Below are positions 31,568-46,727 of a stretch of DNA of 64,000 nucleotides, one piece after another. A model generated the notes under the pieces. That model saw only the letters and a list, made by a program, of their open reading frames with translations, searched no databases and was not told the origin of the DNA. The stretch's first letter is position 1; each line of letters starts with the position of its first letter. The translations under genes and the position numbers were made by a program. Origin of the DNA: Cryoendolithus antarcticus (lineage: Eukaryota; Ascomycota; Dothideomycetes; Cladosporiales; Cladosporiaceae); NCBI GenBank assembly GCA_002077065.1, contig NAJO01000044.1, forward strand, positions 1 through 64,000, read 5' to 3'.

Positions 31568-31907
31568 TCATATAGGCTTCACGCCGATGCTCGAGTCCAG
31601 CGTGAGGCGCTCACTTAGACTGGCATAGAATCCTGCAGTTCATCAGCGATCTGTCTTAGATCTCCAGATCGCCTTCAGACGTTGTCCACTTACGTTGATC
31701 GAAGCTCGGCTGTGCCTTACTGGTTGCCCAAGTCAGAAAGACAACAAATACATGCACCAACACCGGGTTCAGCGGAAGTAATGCAGCAAAGTGCAGCAGT
31801 ATGATGAACGACCAGAGGATCTCGGTTCGAATCGCGTGGTCGTCCATGATAGCTTGCAACGTCTGCTGCGTTGCGTTGGTTGTGAGAGGGCGGAGGTCGA
31901 GAGACAT
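31568..31907 (-). CDS. Small membrane protein, two exons, unknown function
   Basis: Exons 31694-31907 and 31568-31632 with a 61-nt intron (donor C|GTAAGT, branch GCTGATG, acceptor CTGCAG); 92 aa and in frame. Start MSLDLRPLTTNATQQ. One long or two short hydrophobic helices run from ILWSFIILLHFAALL to VLVHVFVVFLTW. The soluble tail after the splice reads RFYASLSERLTLDSS. The near-perfect intron signals and the sensible continuation argue that it is a real gene. An alternative start lies 45 codons upstream at 32042 but adds unconvincing sequence. I do not recognise the family. Confidence 0.55.
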
Positions 31908-32402
31908 GGCGAGAATACGGTGTCGATGGTGCCACGAGTCGGGCGATGAGTAGACAATCAGGTCATGTAGATCAGCGCGCCCTGGCAGTCCATGAGGGTC
32001 GTCATTGTCAACGCGATTGATGCTGGTCGGTGCATGGAACAATCACAGTCTACATGTGTGTCCAAGATGCCCCCATGTTGGTAGAGGGACGTCGGTGTTT
32101 GGTTCTTCCGCCCGGAGGCCCTGGTCTTGGCGTCGATGTTGTGAGGTGCCTTCCCAGAGGCAAGGTACGAATAACACCTCGTTCATTCAACGTGCCTTGC
32201 GAACGCAAACTAATCACGCATTCACCTCGAGAAGAGCTAGTCAGAGTGCATCGGCGCTGATGAAACGAAGGATACCTCCCATCGCAGCATACCAGACGCT
32301 GCAGGGCCACACAGCGCCGCTTCATGATGGTCATACACAACGATTTCATGTGCTTGCTTCTAGAGGTTGATACCGCCTTGCCAACCATGCTATTGACAAC
32401 AA
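31908..32402. other. Intergenic
   Basis: 495 bp. No ORF of quality. It contains short frames on both strands only. Probably the promoter of the small membrane-protein gene and the 3' side of the orphan ORF. Confidence 0.3.
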
Positions 32403-33371
32403 TCAACTCTCGGACGCCTTGTCTGTATGCTCTGATATGTCACGCCATGCTCGCAGGCCGAATACCTTGAGGTCCGTCAAGTCATACCAAAAACGGTGCA
32501 GCAATCCACAGATCCCACCGGCAACGTTCCAGCCGCAATGAGCTTGTTTGCTGCGGGGACAGTCTCGGCGATGGCATCTGTGCGTTGCAGGGATCTTTGG
32601 AAGCTCCGCCATGGCCGCAGGCTGCGGAATCTGACATGCAACTCGTATGGAAGCAGGCAGCTCATATGTACCTGGTGGAAGAATACGTGCAGCAGAGCTA
32701 TGCCAAATACCAGCCGAGCTTTCCGTGAGCCCGACGGCTGTTCCTGAAGCTTGAACTGTTCTGGACGAACCTTCGACCCAATGGCTTGCGCTACGGGACG
32801 TGCAGCTTTCCCCAGACGGATCTGCATGTCGCTGGCTCGCTCGCTCGGGCTCCACTTCGAGTGACAAAAGCCGCAATACCTCCAGCGTCATGCTCAAGGG
32901 TTTCTCCGGGCCATCATCGCAGACCGTAAGCTCAGGACGACGCTGACTGTCAGCGCGATTACGAGTCTGACAGAACAGAGGAGATGGCACGGTAGGATCT
33001 CGCTGACAGCAGAAACCCCGCTTTCCCGGCCCCCCAAGAATGCGCGTCTTGATTGCTTGCAGGCGGCTGTTCAGAAGACGCATATCCAGCTGCCATTTCT
33101 TGCGCATTACTTGCGAATTGCATGTGGGGCCCGCGTAGCTCTGTAGGGCAATATGATGAGAGCGCATGCGTTTTCCGCGATGCCCAACATTCGTAGCGAT
33201 TTCGGCACCTCGTGTTCCCGCCGTGAGCCCCACATCGATCAAGCAGTGCAGGTCATGTTTTCCCATATCAGTCCATGAAGCTGCCACGTCTGTTCGCAGA
33301 GCTTCATCTGTTGGCCATCGCCAGATATATTCCAATTTCCTGACTTGAAGGAAGACCTGAAACCACAACAT
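32403..33371 (-). CDS. Orphan ORF, divergent from formate dehydrogenase
   Basis: 322 codons from ATG 33371 (MLWFQVFLQVRKLEY), open further up to a TTG at 33440. I recognise no domain. Composition is rich in Arg, Cys, His and Ser, with no obvious membrane helix or signal peptide, and no long frame exists on the opposite strand that could make it a shadow. An open frame this long is unlikely by chance at this base composition, yet it reads less like protein than its neighbours. It starts about 230 bp from the FDH start and would share its promoter. It could be a lineage-specific gene or an accidental frame in a long FDH upstream region. Confidence 0.3.
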   Translation of the reverse strand: MLWFQVFLQVRKLEYIWRWPTDEALRTDVAASWTDMGKHDLHCLIDVGLTAGTRGAEIATNVGHRGKRMRSHHIALQSYAGPTCNSQVMRKKWQLDMRLLNSRLQAIKTRILGGPGKRGFCCQRDPTVPSPLFCQTRNRADSQRRPELTVCDDGPEKPLSMTLEVLRLLSLEVEPERASQRHADPSGESCTSRSASHWVEGSSRTVQASGTAVGLTESSAGIWHSSAARILPPGTYELPASIRVACQIPQPAAMAELPKIPATHRCHRRDCPRSKQAHCGWNVAGGICGLLHRFWYDLTDLKVFGLRAWRDISEHTDKASES

Positions 33372-33599
33372 CTCCGCAGTAACCGGTAGGTGCCCCGCAG
33401 CGCAGCCGCTTCCCCAATCCAGATCGGCAGATAAAGGCAATGCTTACCGGCTGGGAGGAGGAGCACAGGCCGCGAGTATGATGCACTGTTTGGTAACCGA
33501 GCACTAATAAGCTCCCAGAGACAGCGCAAATAAAGGCTACGACTTCCCGCATCTCGAGTCTCTCTGATTCTTCGAAATCTCCCCTCACAACCAGACATC

Positions 33600-35023
33600 A
33601 TGGTATTTGCTCGTTCTGTTGCCCGTCTTGCACGCCCGGCCGGCTCGCTGCTTTCGCAGCGCGCTGTGCCGCAGACTTCGCGTGGGGTGTTCTCACAGCT
33701 TGGTGGAGCCAGAGGACTAACAGCTTCGTCTTCGCGACAGGGCAAAGTACTTTTGTGCTTGTACGATGTATGGAACCTACCAATCGCTAAAACTACGAGC
33801 TCGAGACTGACATGGTATTCTACAGGGCAAGGAGCATGCGGAAATGGAGCCAAAACTCCTCGGTACGACCGAGAACGAGCTTGGTATCCGAAAGTGGATT
33901 GAGGACCAGGGCCACACTCTCGTGACGACCTCCGACAAGGAGGGCGAGAACAGCGTTTTTGAGAAGGAGCTGGTTGACGCTGAAGTCATCATCACCACCC
34001 CGTAAGCGACGATTTTGCCCTAAAACAGTAGCACAAGCCGACTAACTGCATCCTAGCTTCCACCCAGGCTACATTACCGCAGAGCGTCTCGCAAAGGCAA
34101 AGAACCTCAAGATCTGCATTACTGCTGGTATCGGCTCCGACCACGTTGACCTGAACGCCGCGAACACGACCAACGGCGGAATCACCGTGGCGGAAGTCAC
34201 TGGCTCCAACGTCGTCTCTGTCGCTGAGCACGTGATCATGACCATGCTCGTCCTGGTCCGCAACTTCGTCCCCGCACACGAGCAGATCGCAGCCGGCAAA
34301 TGGGACGTTGCCGCAGTCGCCAAGAACGAGTACGATCTCGAGGGCAAGACTGTCGGTACCGTTGCCGTGGGCCGTATCGGTGAGCGTGTGCTCCGCCGCT
34401 TGAAGGCATTCGACTGCAAGGAGCTCCTGTACTTCGATTACCAGCCGCTGAAGCCCGAGATCGAGAAGGAGATCGGCTGCCGTCGTGTTGACAAACTCGA
34501 GGACATGCTTGCACAGTGCGATGTTGTCACTATCAACTGCCCGCTCCACGAGAAGACTCGCGGTCTGTTCAACAAGGAGCTCATTGACAAGATGAAGCCA
34601 GGTGAGTGCATCGGAATTACAGGTGCGGAGCGAGCGATCAGCTAACATCAATCCCCAGGCTCATGGCTCGTCAACACCGCCCGCGGTGCCATCGTCGTCA
34701 AGGAGGACGTCGCCGCCGCCCTCAAGTCCGGCCAGCTCCGCGGCTACGGCGGTGATGTCTGGTTCCCCCAGCCCGCCCCAGCCGACCACCCGCTCCGCAC
34801 CGCCTCGTACAAGAACTGGGGCGGCGGAAACGCCATGGTCCCCCACATGTCTGGTACCTCCCTCGACGCCCAGAAGCGCTACGCTGCTGGCACCAAGGCC
34901 ATCCTCGAGTCATACTTCAGCGGCAAGCACGACTACAGGCCTGAGGATCTGATTGTTATCGGTGGTGACTACGCTACGAAGGCATACGGTGAGCGTGCGC
35001 ACGGTGGTAACAACAAGAAATAG
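33600..35023 (+). CDS. FDH1: NAD-dependent formate dehydrogenase, mitochondrial form
   Basis: Four exons: 33600-33767, 33826-34001, 34057-34601 and 34659-35023. Introns are 58, 55 and 57 nt with CTGAC/CTAAC branches; 417 aa. The first ~48 residues ([21 protein letters not shown]) form an Arg-rich presequence for mitochondria. The catalytic body carries the formate-binding region [20 protein letters not shown], the NAD site AVGRIGERV with an acidic residue in YFDYQP, and the active-site His in [19 protein letters not shown] has Ala in the first Gly position, which is within the known A/GxGxxG range for this enzyme. It oxidises formate to CO2 with NAD+. It is typically strongly expressed in ascomycetes on formate or methanol; no specific element is evident here. 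Confidence 0.97.
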
Positions 35024-36569
35024 GTGTGTGCATAGATTGAGAGGAGTGGACATGGCATGAGGAGGGAGAGGGGAGTGAGCAAAACTGTAGTTGGGAATCG
35101 AGAATACCCTGAATCATCAATTTGCGTCACACTACCGACCACGTCCTCGTCGCCCAGCGGCGCATACCGCTTGCAGCTTGCCCGGCTGATTGCCCATATA
35201 TGCGCGAGGACGCCGCAAGGTGTTCTGTTGAGAAGACTAGTCTGGTCCAGAGATGACACTCTGAATGGCAGCCGCGATGATTGCGCGGGACCGTTTCTCC
35301 CATGGAGTGTGAGTGCTTATGACGAGTGATGGCGTTGCTGACACGTAAGATCAAGTTTGATGACTGCATCGGCGAACACGGCCATCGCATATCGTGAAGC
35401 TTCTGATGATTATTCGCACGCTGTCAGCAAGTAACCCCGTTGCATATTCGACCATTGTATGCCTCGTCGACTCCGCTATTCGTGGTCAGCAGAGATGCAT
35501 CGGTAAGGAGTGAGTCAGCTGGCACAGCACTCAAGCGATCGAGTTGTGTTTTCCACGCGAGAGTCGTAGCGCAGTACGCACTGTTGGTGTCGTGTCGATC
35601 ACTACATGTCAACCCCGATGCGTGTTGCGTCTCCGCGACCTTCCTCAAGCAGTGCCTGCTCCTGCAAGTCATCAAGTATCACCAACGTCAATACATCCGC
35701 CGCGTGCAACGCTCCCTGCATCCGCTCGGCACTCATAGGGCTGCAGATGCGTTCGTCACACCACCGCTCCAAACATAGCTGCCGAGCAGTCGTAGCACCC
35801 AACAGCAGCCCAGGTCCACTGGCCACGGTCCCAAGACCCTATTGAGTAGACGAGATATTGCGCAAACGACTCGGCCCCAAATGCAATCCCAAGAACACCT
35901 TACTGATCCTCCCACACCTGTCCCGCGTTCCCGCATACGCCATCCCGGCGCAGTCATCCTTCCACACTCCAACACAGCCACGAACTACCACCCTTCCGCA
36001 CCCTAACTTCACCTTTCTTCACCACGCTATGGCCAACCTGCATGCTGATTCGATAGTCTGCTTCTCAATCCGCGAGCTTGCCAGCCACCATGTCATCAGT
36101 GTCGTGCACGCCGGGTCCTTGCAGCCACGCGATGACAGGGTGGAAAGGCTGCCATGTCTGCAGGTACCCACGCTAACGATCGTAGGGCTGACGAGAATAG
36201 CATTACTGCAGAGATATCGGTTGTGTGCGTAGGGCGCAGTGAGGAGCTGGGTATGGAGTGGATTGGAGATGTCGCTGCTCGCTACGGATAGTAGTCGGTG
36301 GTTGCGAACGTATATAGGTGGGATTGTTGCCACTGACAGATTATGATTGAGCATCAACATCGACTAACATCCTCTCGACGACTATCTCCTTTGTCTGCTT
36401 CTCGGTTTCTTACTTGCGACTCAGGCTTTCTTCTGTTCAAGCAACTCCAAATCTTCCGGCACACATTGTACGCAAGAGTTTCTCGTATTTCCTATCTCTT
36501 CAACTCCAGCATTCCGTCGACTCGACGTTCATACAACTCTTTCCTTTATCTCTTACCGCTTTCTTCACG
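35024..36569. other. Intergenic, 1.5 kb upstream of the GRGG microprotein
   Basis: No convincing ORF; the short frames overlap on all strands. A TATATAGG element at 36311-36318 lies about 260 bp before the microprotein start. From ~36345 the sequence becomes strongly pyrimidine-rich (ctctcgacgactatctcctttgt), typical of a well-transcribed fungal 5' leader. The first half holds the FDH 3' region. Confidence 0.45.
36311..36318 (+). promoter_or_regulatory. TATA-like box of the GRGG microprotein gene
   Basis: TATATAGG followed some 35 bp later by the start of a CT-rich tract that runs to the ATG at 36570. Position and context fit a core promoter. Confidence 0.4.
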
Positions 36570-36874
36570 ATGGGTCGCGTATGTCAACACACAAATTCCG
36601 ATCTCGCTTTGATATTCGAAGCACCTACTGACGAAAGCACAGGGTGGCTACAACAAGACTTCCTCTTCCTCTTCCTCTGCTTCTTCGTCTGCGTCTTCTC
36701 GAGCAATATTTCCTACGTCCGCAACACTTCGCACATACTCTTCAATGTCCTGTACCATGGCATCTCTCACAGTCGCGGGAGGTGAAGACGAGGGTCGAGG
36801 GTAAGTCATTACCGCTTACACCCAACACCAGATCTCGACCGTGGGCTAACAGGCAATGCAGTGGCTACAACTAA
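36570..36874 (+). CDS. 59-residue GRGG-motif microprotein (DUF3602-like)
   Basis: Three exons: 36570-36578 (9 nt), 36643-36800 and 36862-36874 (13 nt). Introns are 64 nt (CGC|GTATGT, branch ACTGACG, acceptor CACAG) and 61 nt (AGG|GTAAGT, branch GGCTAAC, acceptor TGCAG). The joined frame is 180 nt. The product opens MGRGGYNKT, has a poly-Ser stretch in the middle and closes GEDEGRGGYN. It thus carries the same GRGGYN motif at both ends. Each copy is interrupted by an intron, after MGR in the first and inside the second Gly of the second. Small fungal proteins with repeated GRGG-type motifs are known as DUF3602; membership here is inferred from the motif only. A strong CT-rich leader precedes it. 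Confidence 0.65.
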
Positions 36875-37465
36875 GCGACCGAAAGTTCGCGATTCATAAC
36901 TCTCTCTTCTCTTCTCTCTTCCTTTGCATTCTTCAACAACCTCTCTGCTTTTGGCGATGGCGCTTCGGACTCATGCGATGAGATACAACTGAACGGGTGT
37001 TTTAGCGACGGCGCAATGGCAACGGGATTATACGAGCGTTCTGAGCGGGCGTTGGGGTTTGCTACCGGACTGAGGAGAAATGAGCGGGTACTTGGGAGGC
37101 GTCAGATCCTGCGAATGGCATGGCTCTCTCGGTGGTTCTAGTCGAATGTAGCTACCTATGGAAATACATGTACTTCAGACTGCGCACATTGCAAACCACA
37201 TTTCATCTCACGGTCACGCACACGGATGGAATAGTGTTGTGAATAATACAGTAGTACTCTCTGCACTGCAGCGAAAGTCTGAGCGTAGAGGCCTCCTTTG
37301 CTGTCTCCATCCGGCAACAAGATCCCACCCAATCATTTCTCAACGCACGAGCGAAAATCCGCCAATCTCGTGATCATACATCTCCCTCATCATCATGTTC
37401 TTCAGCGATCGGTCGCTCATGCCTTCGACCCAGCCGATCCCAGCGTGTCATCTGAACTTCACGTC
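36875..37465. other. Intergenic between convergent genes
   Basis: 591 bp between the microprotein stop and the KDM4 stop. CT-rich just after the stop; otherwise no feature is supported. Confidence 0.35.
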
Positions 37466-42660
<5,195 letters not shown>

Positions 42661-44037
42661 TCACCACCCCTTCCTCCCCGGCGTCCCAAGCCTCTGCGCC
42701 AAACCCTTCGCAGCAGGCGTCATTCCCCTCTTCACCCCCTCCGCACTTGCAAATCTCGGCGTCGGTGTCCGCCCAGGGGTGATGCCCAATCGACTCAGCT
42801 CCTCAATCCTGCCTTTCCCCCCTTTCCGTCTTGCAACGTCAGCTTTCACCACTAGCCGTTCATGAACACCCTCTCGCTTGCTCGTTTCCTCGATCTTGAA
42901 CAAATTGGGACCTGAAGTGTCAGCTTTGGGCAACAGGGCGAGCACTGCTTCCCGCTCTGCGGCATCAGCCTCTTCGTCTGTGACAGGCAAGCCGAGTTCG
43001 GAGGGCGTGGGCTCCGCGTCCACGAAAGCATAGCCATTCACGCGAGGCGTTGCAGCACCATTGTAGCCTGGCTCAGACTCTGTGGGACGCGGACGCCCTG
43101 CTATGGCGGCATCAATTGCACTCATTGAAGGGCTTGGCGGGATCACTTGACTCGGAGCAGAGGGATCGGGCAGGCGTGTGCCAGAGTAGTTCGTAGCTTT
43201 TGGCGGCACCAGTGATCGATCTTCAGCTGCTTGCGCCGCAGTGAGCGTCGTGTCCTCGACGCTATCAGGACCGAACATGAATGTATTTCTGGGTCCTGTG
43301 CGATTCGGGAAGGAATTCAGTGATGCCGGGCGGTCGTCGAGGTCCTGAGAAGGGCCTTGAGTGGGAACAAGCTGACGCTCTTCGCCTGCTGCGTTCGTAC
43401 GGACTACTGAGGTCGACGTGTCCGCTTCCAACAGCTTCTGCTGCTTCTCCCGATACGCAATCTGTCGCGCCGTCGAAATCTTATTCCCATTATAGAAGAA
43501 CGCATACTTCGCCGCCCTCTTCTCGTTCTGCTTGTCCAGCAGTGCATTGAAGCTCTCGTTATCCTCAGACGTATACTTCGCTTGAAATGCCCCAAGCGAC
43601 AAGTTCACATCCACCTCCCTCTCCCTCTCTGGCTGGAAATGCTCATCCCCAACCTCAGTCCTCGGCGTCTGTCCCGGCGTCCCACCCACAAAGTCCCGCG
43701 GCGTGTCTCCCACGTGTTGCGTTCTCCTCGGCGTGAAATTCGTCCCTCGTCGCCTCCGCGTCTCCGGCCCAGGCGTCATGACCTGGGTCAGTCGTCTTCC
43801 GGCATCTCGGATCCAGTCTGTGTTGTTGCTATCCAAGGCGGAAAGGTACTCTTGCTGCGCTTCTGACTCGAGCAAGCCGGGGAAGAAGTCTCGTGCTATG
43901 ATGTGGGAGAGTGCTGAGGCGTAGATGTCTTCGTCTAGGACTTTGGCGGGGCGTTTTTGCCGTTTTGGAGGGGGAGGCGGGGGCATGAGAGAGGTGTCGG
44001 TGGAGCCCTTGGTGAGCGCACGGCTAGGAGACGCCAT
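42661..44037 (-). CDS. ESS2: Ess2/DGCR14 family nuclear protein
   Basis: Single exon, 458 aa from ATG 44037 (MASPSRALTKGS); the frame above it reaches only a GTG. Family blocks: KRPAKVLDEDIYASALSHIIARDFFPGL near the N-terminus, DNESFNALLDKQNEKRAAKYAFFYNG in the middle, and TNYSGTRLPDP, then a Thr-Pro-rich C-terminus with TPGRTPTPRF. Ess2 (Bis1 in S. pombe, DGCR14 in humans) is associated with spliceosomal C complexes. The protein is probably nuclear. It is divergent from the YAG7-like gene across 264 bp. Confidence 0.92.
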   Translation of the reverse strand: MASPSRALTKGSTDTSLMPPPPPPKRQKRPAKVLDEDIYASALSHIIARDFFPGLLESEAQQEYLSALDSNNTDWIRDAGRRLTQVMTPGPETRRRRGTNFTPRRTQHVGDTPRDFVGGTPGQTPRTEVGDEHFQPEREREVDVNLSLGAFQAKYTSEDNESFNALLDKQNEKRAAKYAFFYNGNKISTARQIAYREKQQKLLEADTSTSVVRTNAAGEERQLVPTQGPSQDLDDRPASLNSFPNRTGPRNTFMFGPDSVEDTTLTAAQAAEDRSLVPPKATNYSGTRLPDPSAPSQVIPPSPSMSAIDAAIAGRPRPTESEPGYNGAATPRVNGYAFVDAEPTPSELGLPVTDEEADAAEREAVLALLPKADTSGPNLFKIEETSKREGVHERLVVKADVARRKGGKGRIEELSRLGITPGRTPTPRFASAEGVKRGMTPAAKGLAQRLGTPGRKGW

Positions 44038-44301
44038 GACTGAGCGCTGACTGTCAGGTGTCGCCGGTGTGATGGAGAGAGGATGTGCTTTGTTGGTCAC
44101 GATATGGAAACATTGAAGGCTGACTCAGCCACCGCGGCGAACCTGCCTGCGCGGAGGCTCACGCGACTCAGAATTTGGCCGCGGTGATCTGGAGCTCTCA
44201 TACCAACACACAAACGCAAACAACACTAGCATTGCACGACGGAATCCTCATTAGAAAGCTCCAGAATTACACACAACATATAACACTTCAGTACCTACAA
44301 G

Positions 44302-45769
44302 ATGGCCGCCTCCATAGCCGACGCCAGCGAAGGCACCTACGAGAATGCACACATCAGCGGCATGCAAAAGACAATCCGCAGCATCACCAAGAAGCTCGCG
44401 GGCATGCAGAAAACCGACGCCGTCATAGCTGCGAACCCGGGCGTCTCTCTCGATGAGTTGGTGGCACAACGCAAAATCAATCAAGACCAGAAAGCCTCCG
44501 CTCTCAAGAAACCTCAACTGCAAGCCCAGCAAGCCCAGCTCGCGGAGCAGGTCCAACTGTTCAAGCAATTTGATGGCGAATATCAGGCGCAGATCAAGAA
44601 GGTGAAAGAGGAGGCTGAGGCGAAGACGGCACAGGAGGTTGAGAGGGTGAGGAAGGAGGTTGAGAGTGAGGTGAAGGGGAAGCAGGAGGAGGGGATCAGG
44701 GGGAAGTTGTTGACTTTGAGTCAGTTCCTGAGGGCTGCGGCTGCGAGGCGGAATGAGGAGGAGGATGCTAGTACGGACGAGAACCTGGCTTTTGAGGGGG
44801 CGTTGTTGTTGGTCTACGGGGGCGATCAGACGGCGGTTGATACTGCGTTGGATTTGATCGAGGGGTCGGAGAAGAAGGTGCTGAGTATTGAGGGCAACGA
44901 GCTGCCGGTGAAGTGTATGTCTTTCAGCATAATGAACTTACGGAGCACCGTACTAACATGCAACAGACTCCCAGATTAAGCAAGCTTCCGTCGAGCACGC
45001 CCCTCCACCCCCTGAAGACACCTCCGATCCCGCAATCGACGACACTCCCGCCATCCCCGACACTACCAGCACTCCCCACACCAACGGCGACTCATCCGCC
45101 GTCTCCGACCCAACTGTCGCCAACGCCGGCCTCACCGAGCTCAACACCACTGTCCCACAAACTAACGGTACCTCGGCCTCCCACCACGACCTCATGTCTC
45201 CCGTTCAAGCTACCACTGGCGAGTCTGGAGGCAACGCAGCTGGTGATCGCTGGGACACCAACGGCGGCGCCGACAAAGACACCCTCGAAGACGACAACAG
45301 CTACGAAATCATTCCCCGTCCGAACGATGAAGTCGACACCCCCGCTCCTACCACCGAGACCGCCGCGCCCCAGACCAACGCTACCAGCTGGGCCGAGGAC
45401 GCTCAGCAAGCTTCCCACGAGCCGCCCGCTGGCAACACCGCAGGCGAAGCGTGGGACACCAAGGCTGCTGGCGACTCATCTGCACCTGCCGCGACACCCA
45501 GTACCGGTACGCCCGTGAATGGCGTTGCTGACGATGGGTTCCAGGAGATTCCGAACCGTCACCGCGGTCGCGGCGGCTTCCGTGGTGGGCGTGGAGGTGA
45601 AGGTGGCGATCGTGGGTTCCGTGGTGGGCGCGGCGGGCGTGGAGGTAGTCGTGGGTCTTTCCGCGGCAGAGGTGATGGCGAGTATCGTAGCCGTGGCGAT
45701 GGGGAGTACCGTGGTCGTGGAGGGCGTGGCAGGGGCGCACCGAGGAGTGATGCGGCGCCACGTACGTGA
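44302..45769 (+). CDS. YAG7-like RGG-rich protein
   Basis: Two exons, 44302-44914 and 44967-45769, with a 52-nt intron (AAGT|GTATGT, branch TACTAAC, acceptor AACAG); 471 aa. The N-terminal ~200 residues are helical and charged (YENAHISGMQKTIRSITKKL, VSLDELVAQRKINQDQKA), with a probable coiled coil at about 70-125. A long acidic, Thr/Ser/Pro-rich middle has two WDT repeats. A C-terminal RGG/RG box (GRGGFRGGRGGEGG...RGDGEYRSRGDGEYRGRGG) holds about a dozen RGG units and suggests RNA binding with arginine methylation. The N-terminal block resembles the Yag7 dimerisation region of fungal proteins; I name it on that basis with moderate certainty. Confidence 0.75.
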
Positions 45770-46727
45770 GAGAGCATGGGTGGCAGTGAGCATCCACTGC
45801 GATCATACGCGAACCGCTTAGAAGCTCCTATTCTGCGCTGTAGAAGCAGATCGTCAGGTTGATGGGCCGTGCTGGTGGCTTCGAGCAGTAAGAGAGGGAG
45901 GGGGAGGAGGTGAAGTGTATCATTACCTGTAAGAGAAGTGGGTCGCATGGCAGGTCGCGCTTCTTCGGCCTCACGGTCAACCGGCTGTAGGTCCACTTCC
46001 GCGAAGACTGCTGAGATGTATGTATAGCTAGCTACACTTGACTATTCGAGCATGTATACATACCTGTTCGCGTAGCTTTATGCTTGTTGCGTGTGTATGG
46101 TCAAAGTCAGGGTGTCTCTGGAAGCGTGACAGGCGGTTCTACATGCCTATCAACCTTAGGATAGGTGTAGTTCCTATCTATCTACTTCAACTCCTAGTAG
46201 TTTCTTATCTATCTACTTCAACTACTAGTAATCCCTTATCTATCTACTTCAACTACTAGTGGTCCTTATGCAACTACTTTGTCTACTAGTAGTTCATATG
46301 CAACTATTTTGACTACTAGTAGTTAACCTGCAGGTATAAGTATGCCGCGCTCTCCCCAAGTTTTCCTCTTTCTCCCTTCAATCTCTACGACCTTCGGACG
46401 GTCTTTGTTAGGTTTTTTACCCTGTCAACTCCCGAACTCGCTCTACACAACTCGCCTACCGATCGTCCTCCACTTAAGTACCAAGACCAAAGGCTTGCTG
46501 CCTGATTTGGTGCCTTACTACCTGATCCCAAGGCCACACTTGCACTCCGCTCCATCTGCACTTTCCTCAGGTGCGTCGCGTTATACGAACGCGTGTCGTC
46601 TTTTCCAAAAGGCTCTTAGAAGTCATGGTGTGAATGTCGTGTCAGAATTCATATTGGGCTGACGGAGATATAGTAAGGTCTCTAAGTAATTCACGCGCTA
46701 ATTGTCGTATATCTGGTGATCGCCACC
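45770..46727. promoter_or_regulatory. Upstream region of the chromodomain-CCCH gene
   Basis: 958 bp. The first ~400 bp look like 3' sequence of the RGG gene. From 46168 to 46320 lies a tandem repeat (listed separately), followed at 46335 by a TATAAG element and a CT-rich tract from ~46345. The start codon sits in a perfect Kozak context (GCCACCATGGCG). No separate gene is supported. Confidence 0.5.
46168..46325. repeat. Tandem 30-31 bp repeat with palindromic CTACTAGTAG core, five units
   Basis: Five head-to-tail units end in CTAGT at about 46198, 46229, 46260, 46290 and 46320, spaced 31, 31, 30 and 30 bp. Units 1-3 share cTATCTATCTACTTCAACt before the core. Units 4-5 differ (TATGCAACTA plus TTTTG or TTTGT), so the array holds two subfamilies. 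The core CTACTAGTAG is a perfect inverted repeat in units 4 and 5 and nearly so in 1-3. It lies just before a TATA-like box. Confidence 0.8.

Noticed and set aside
31808..31835. GGTTCGAATC, resembling a tRNA B box.
   Set aside because: No A box, acceptor stem or anticodon arm can be built around it, and it lies inside the coding exon of the small membrane protein.
34360..34390. AVGRIG instead of GxGRIG in the NAD site of formate dehydrogenase, as a possible defect.
   Set aside because: Ala in the first position is known in formate dehydrogenases (A/GxGxxG), so the enzyme is expected to be active.
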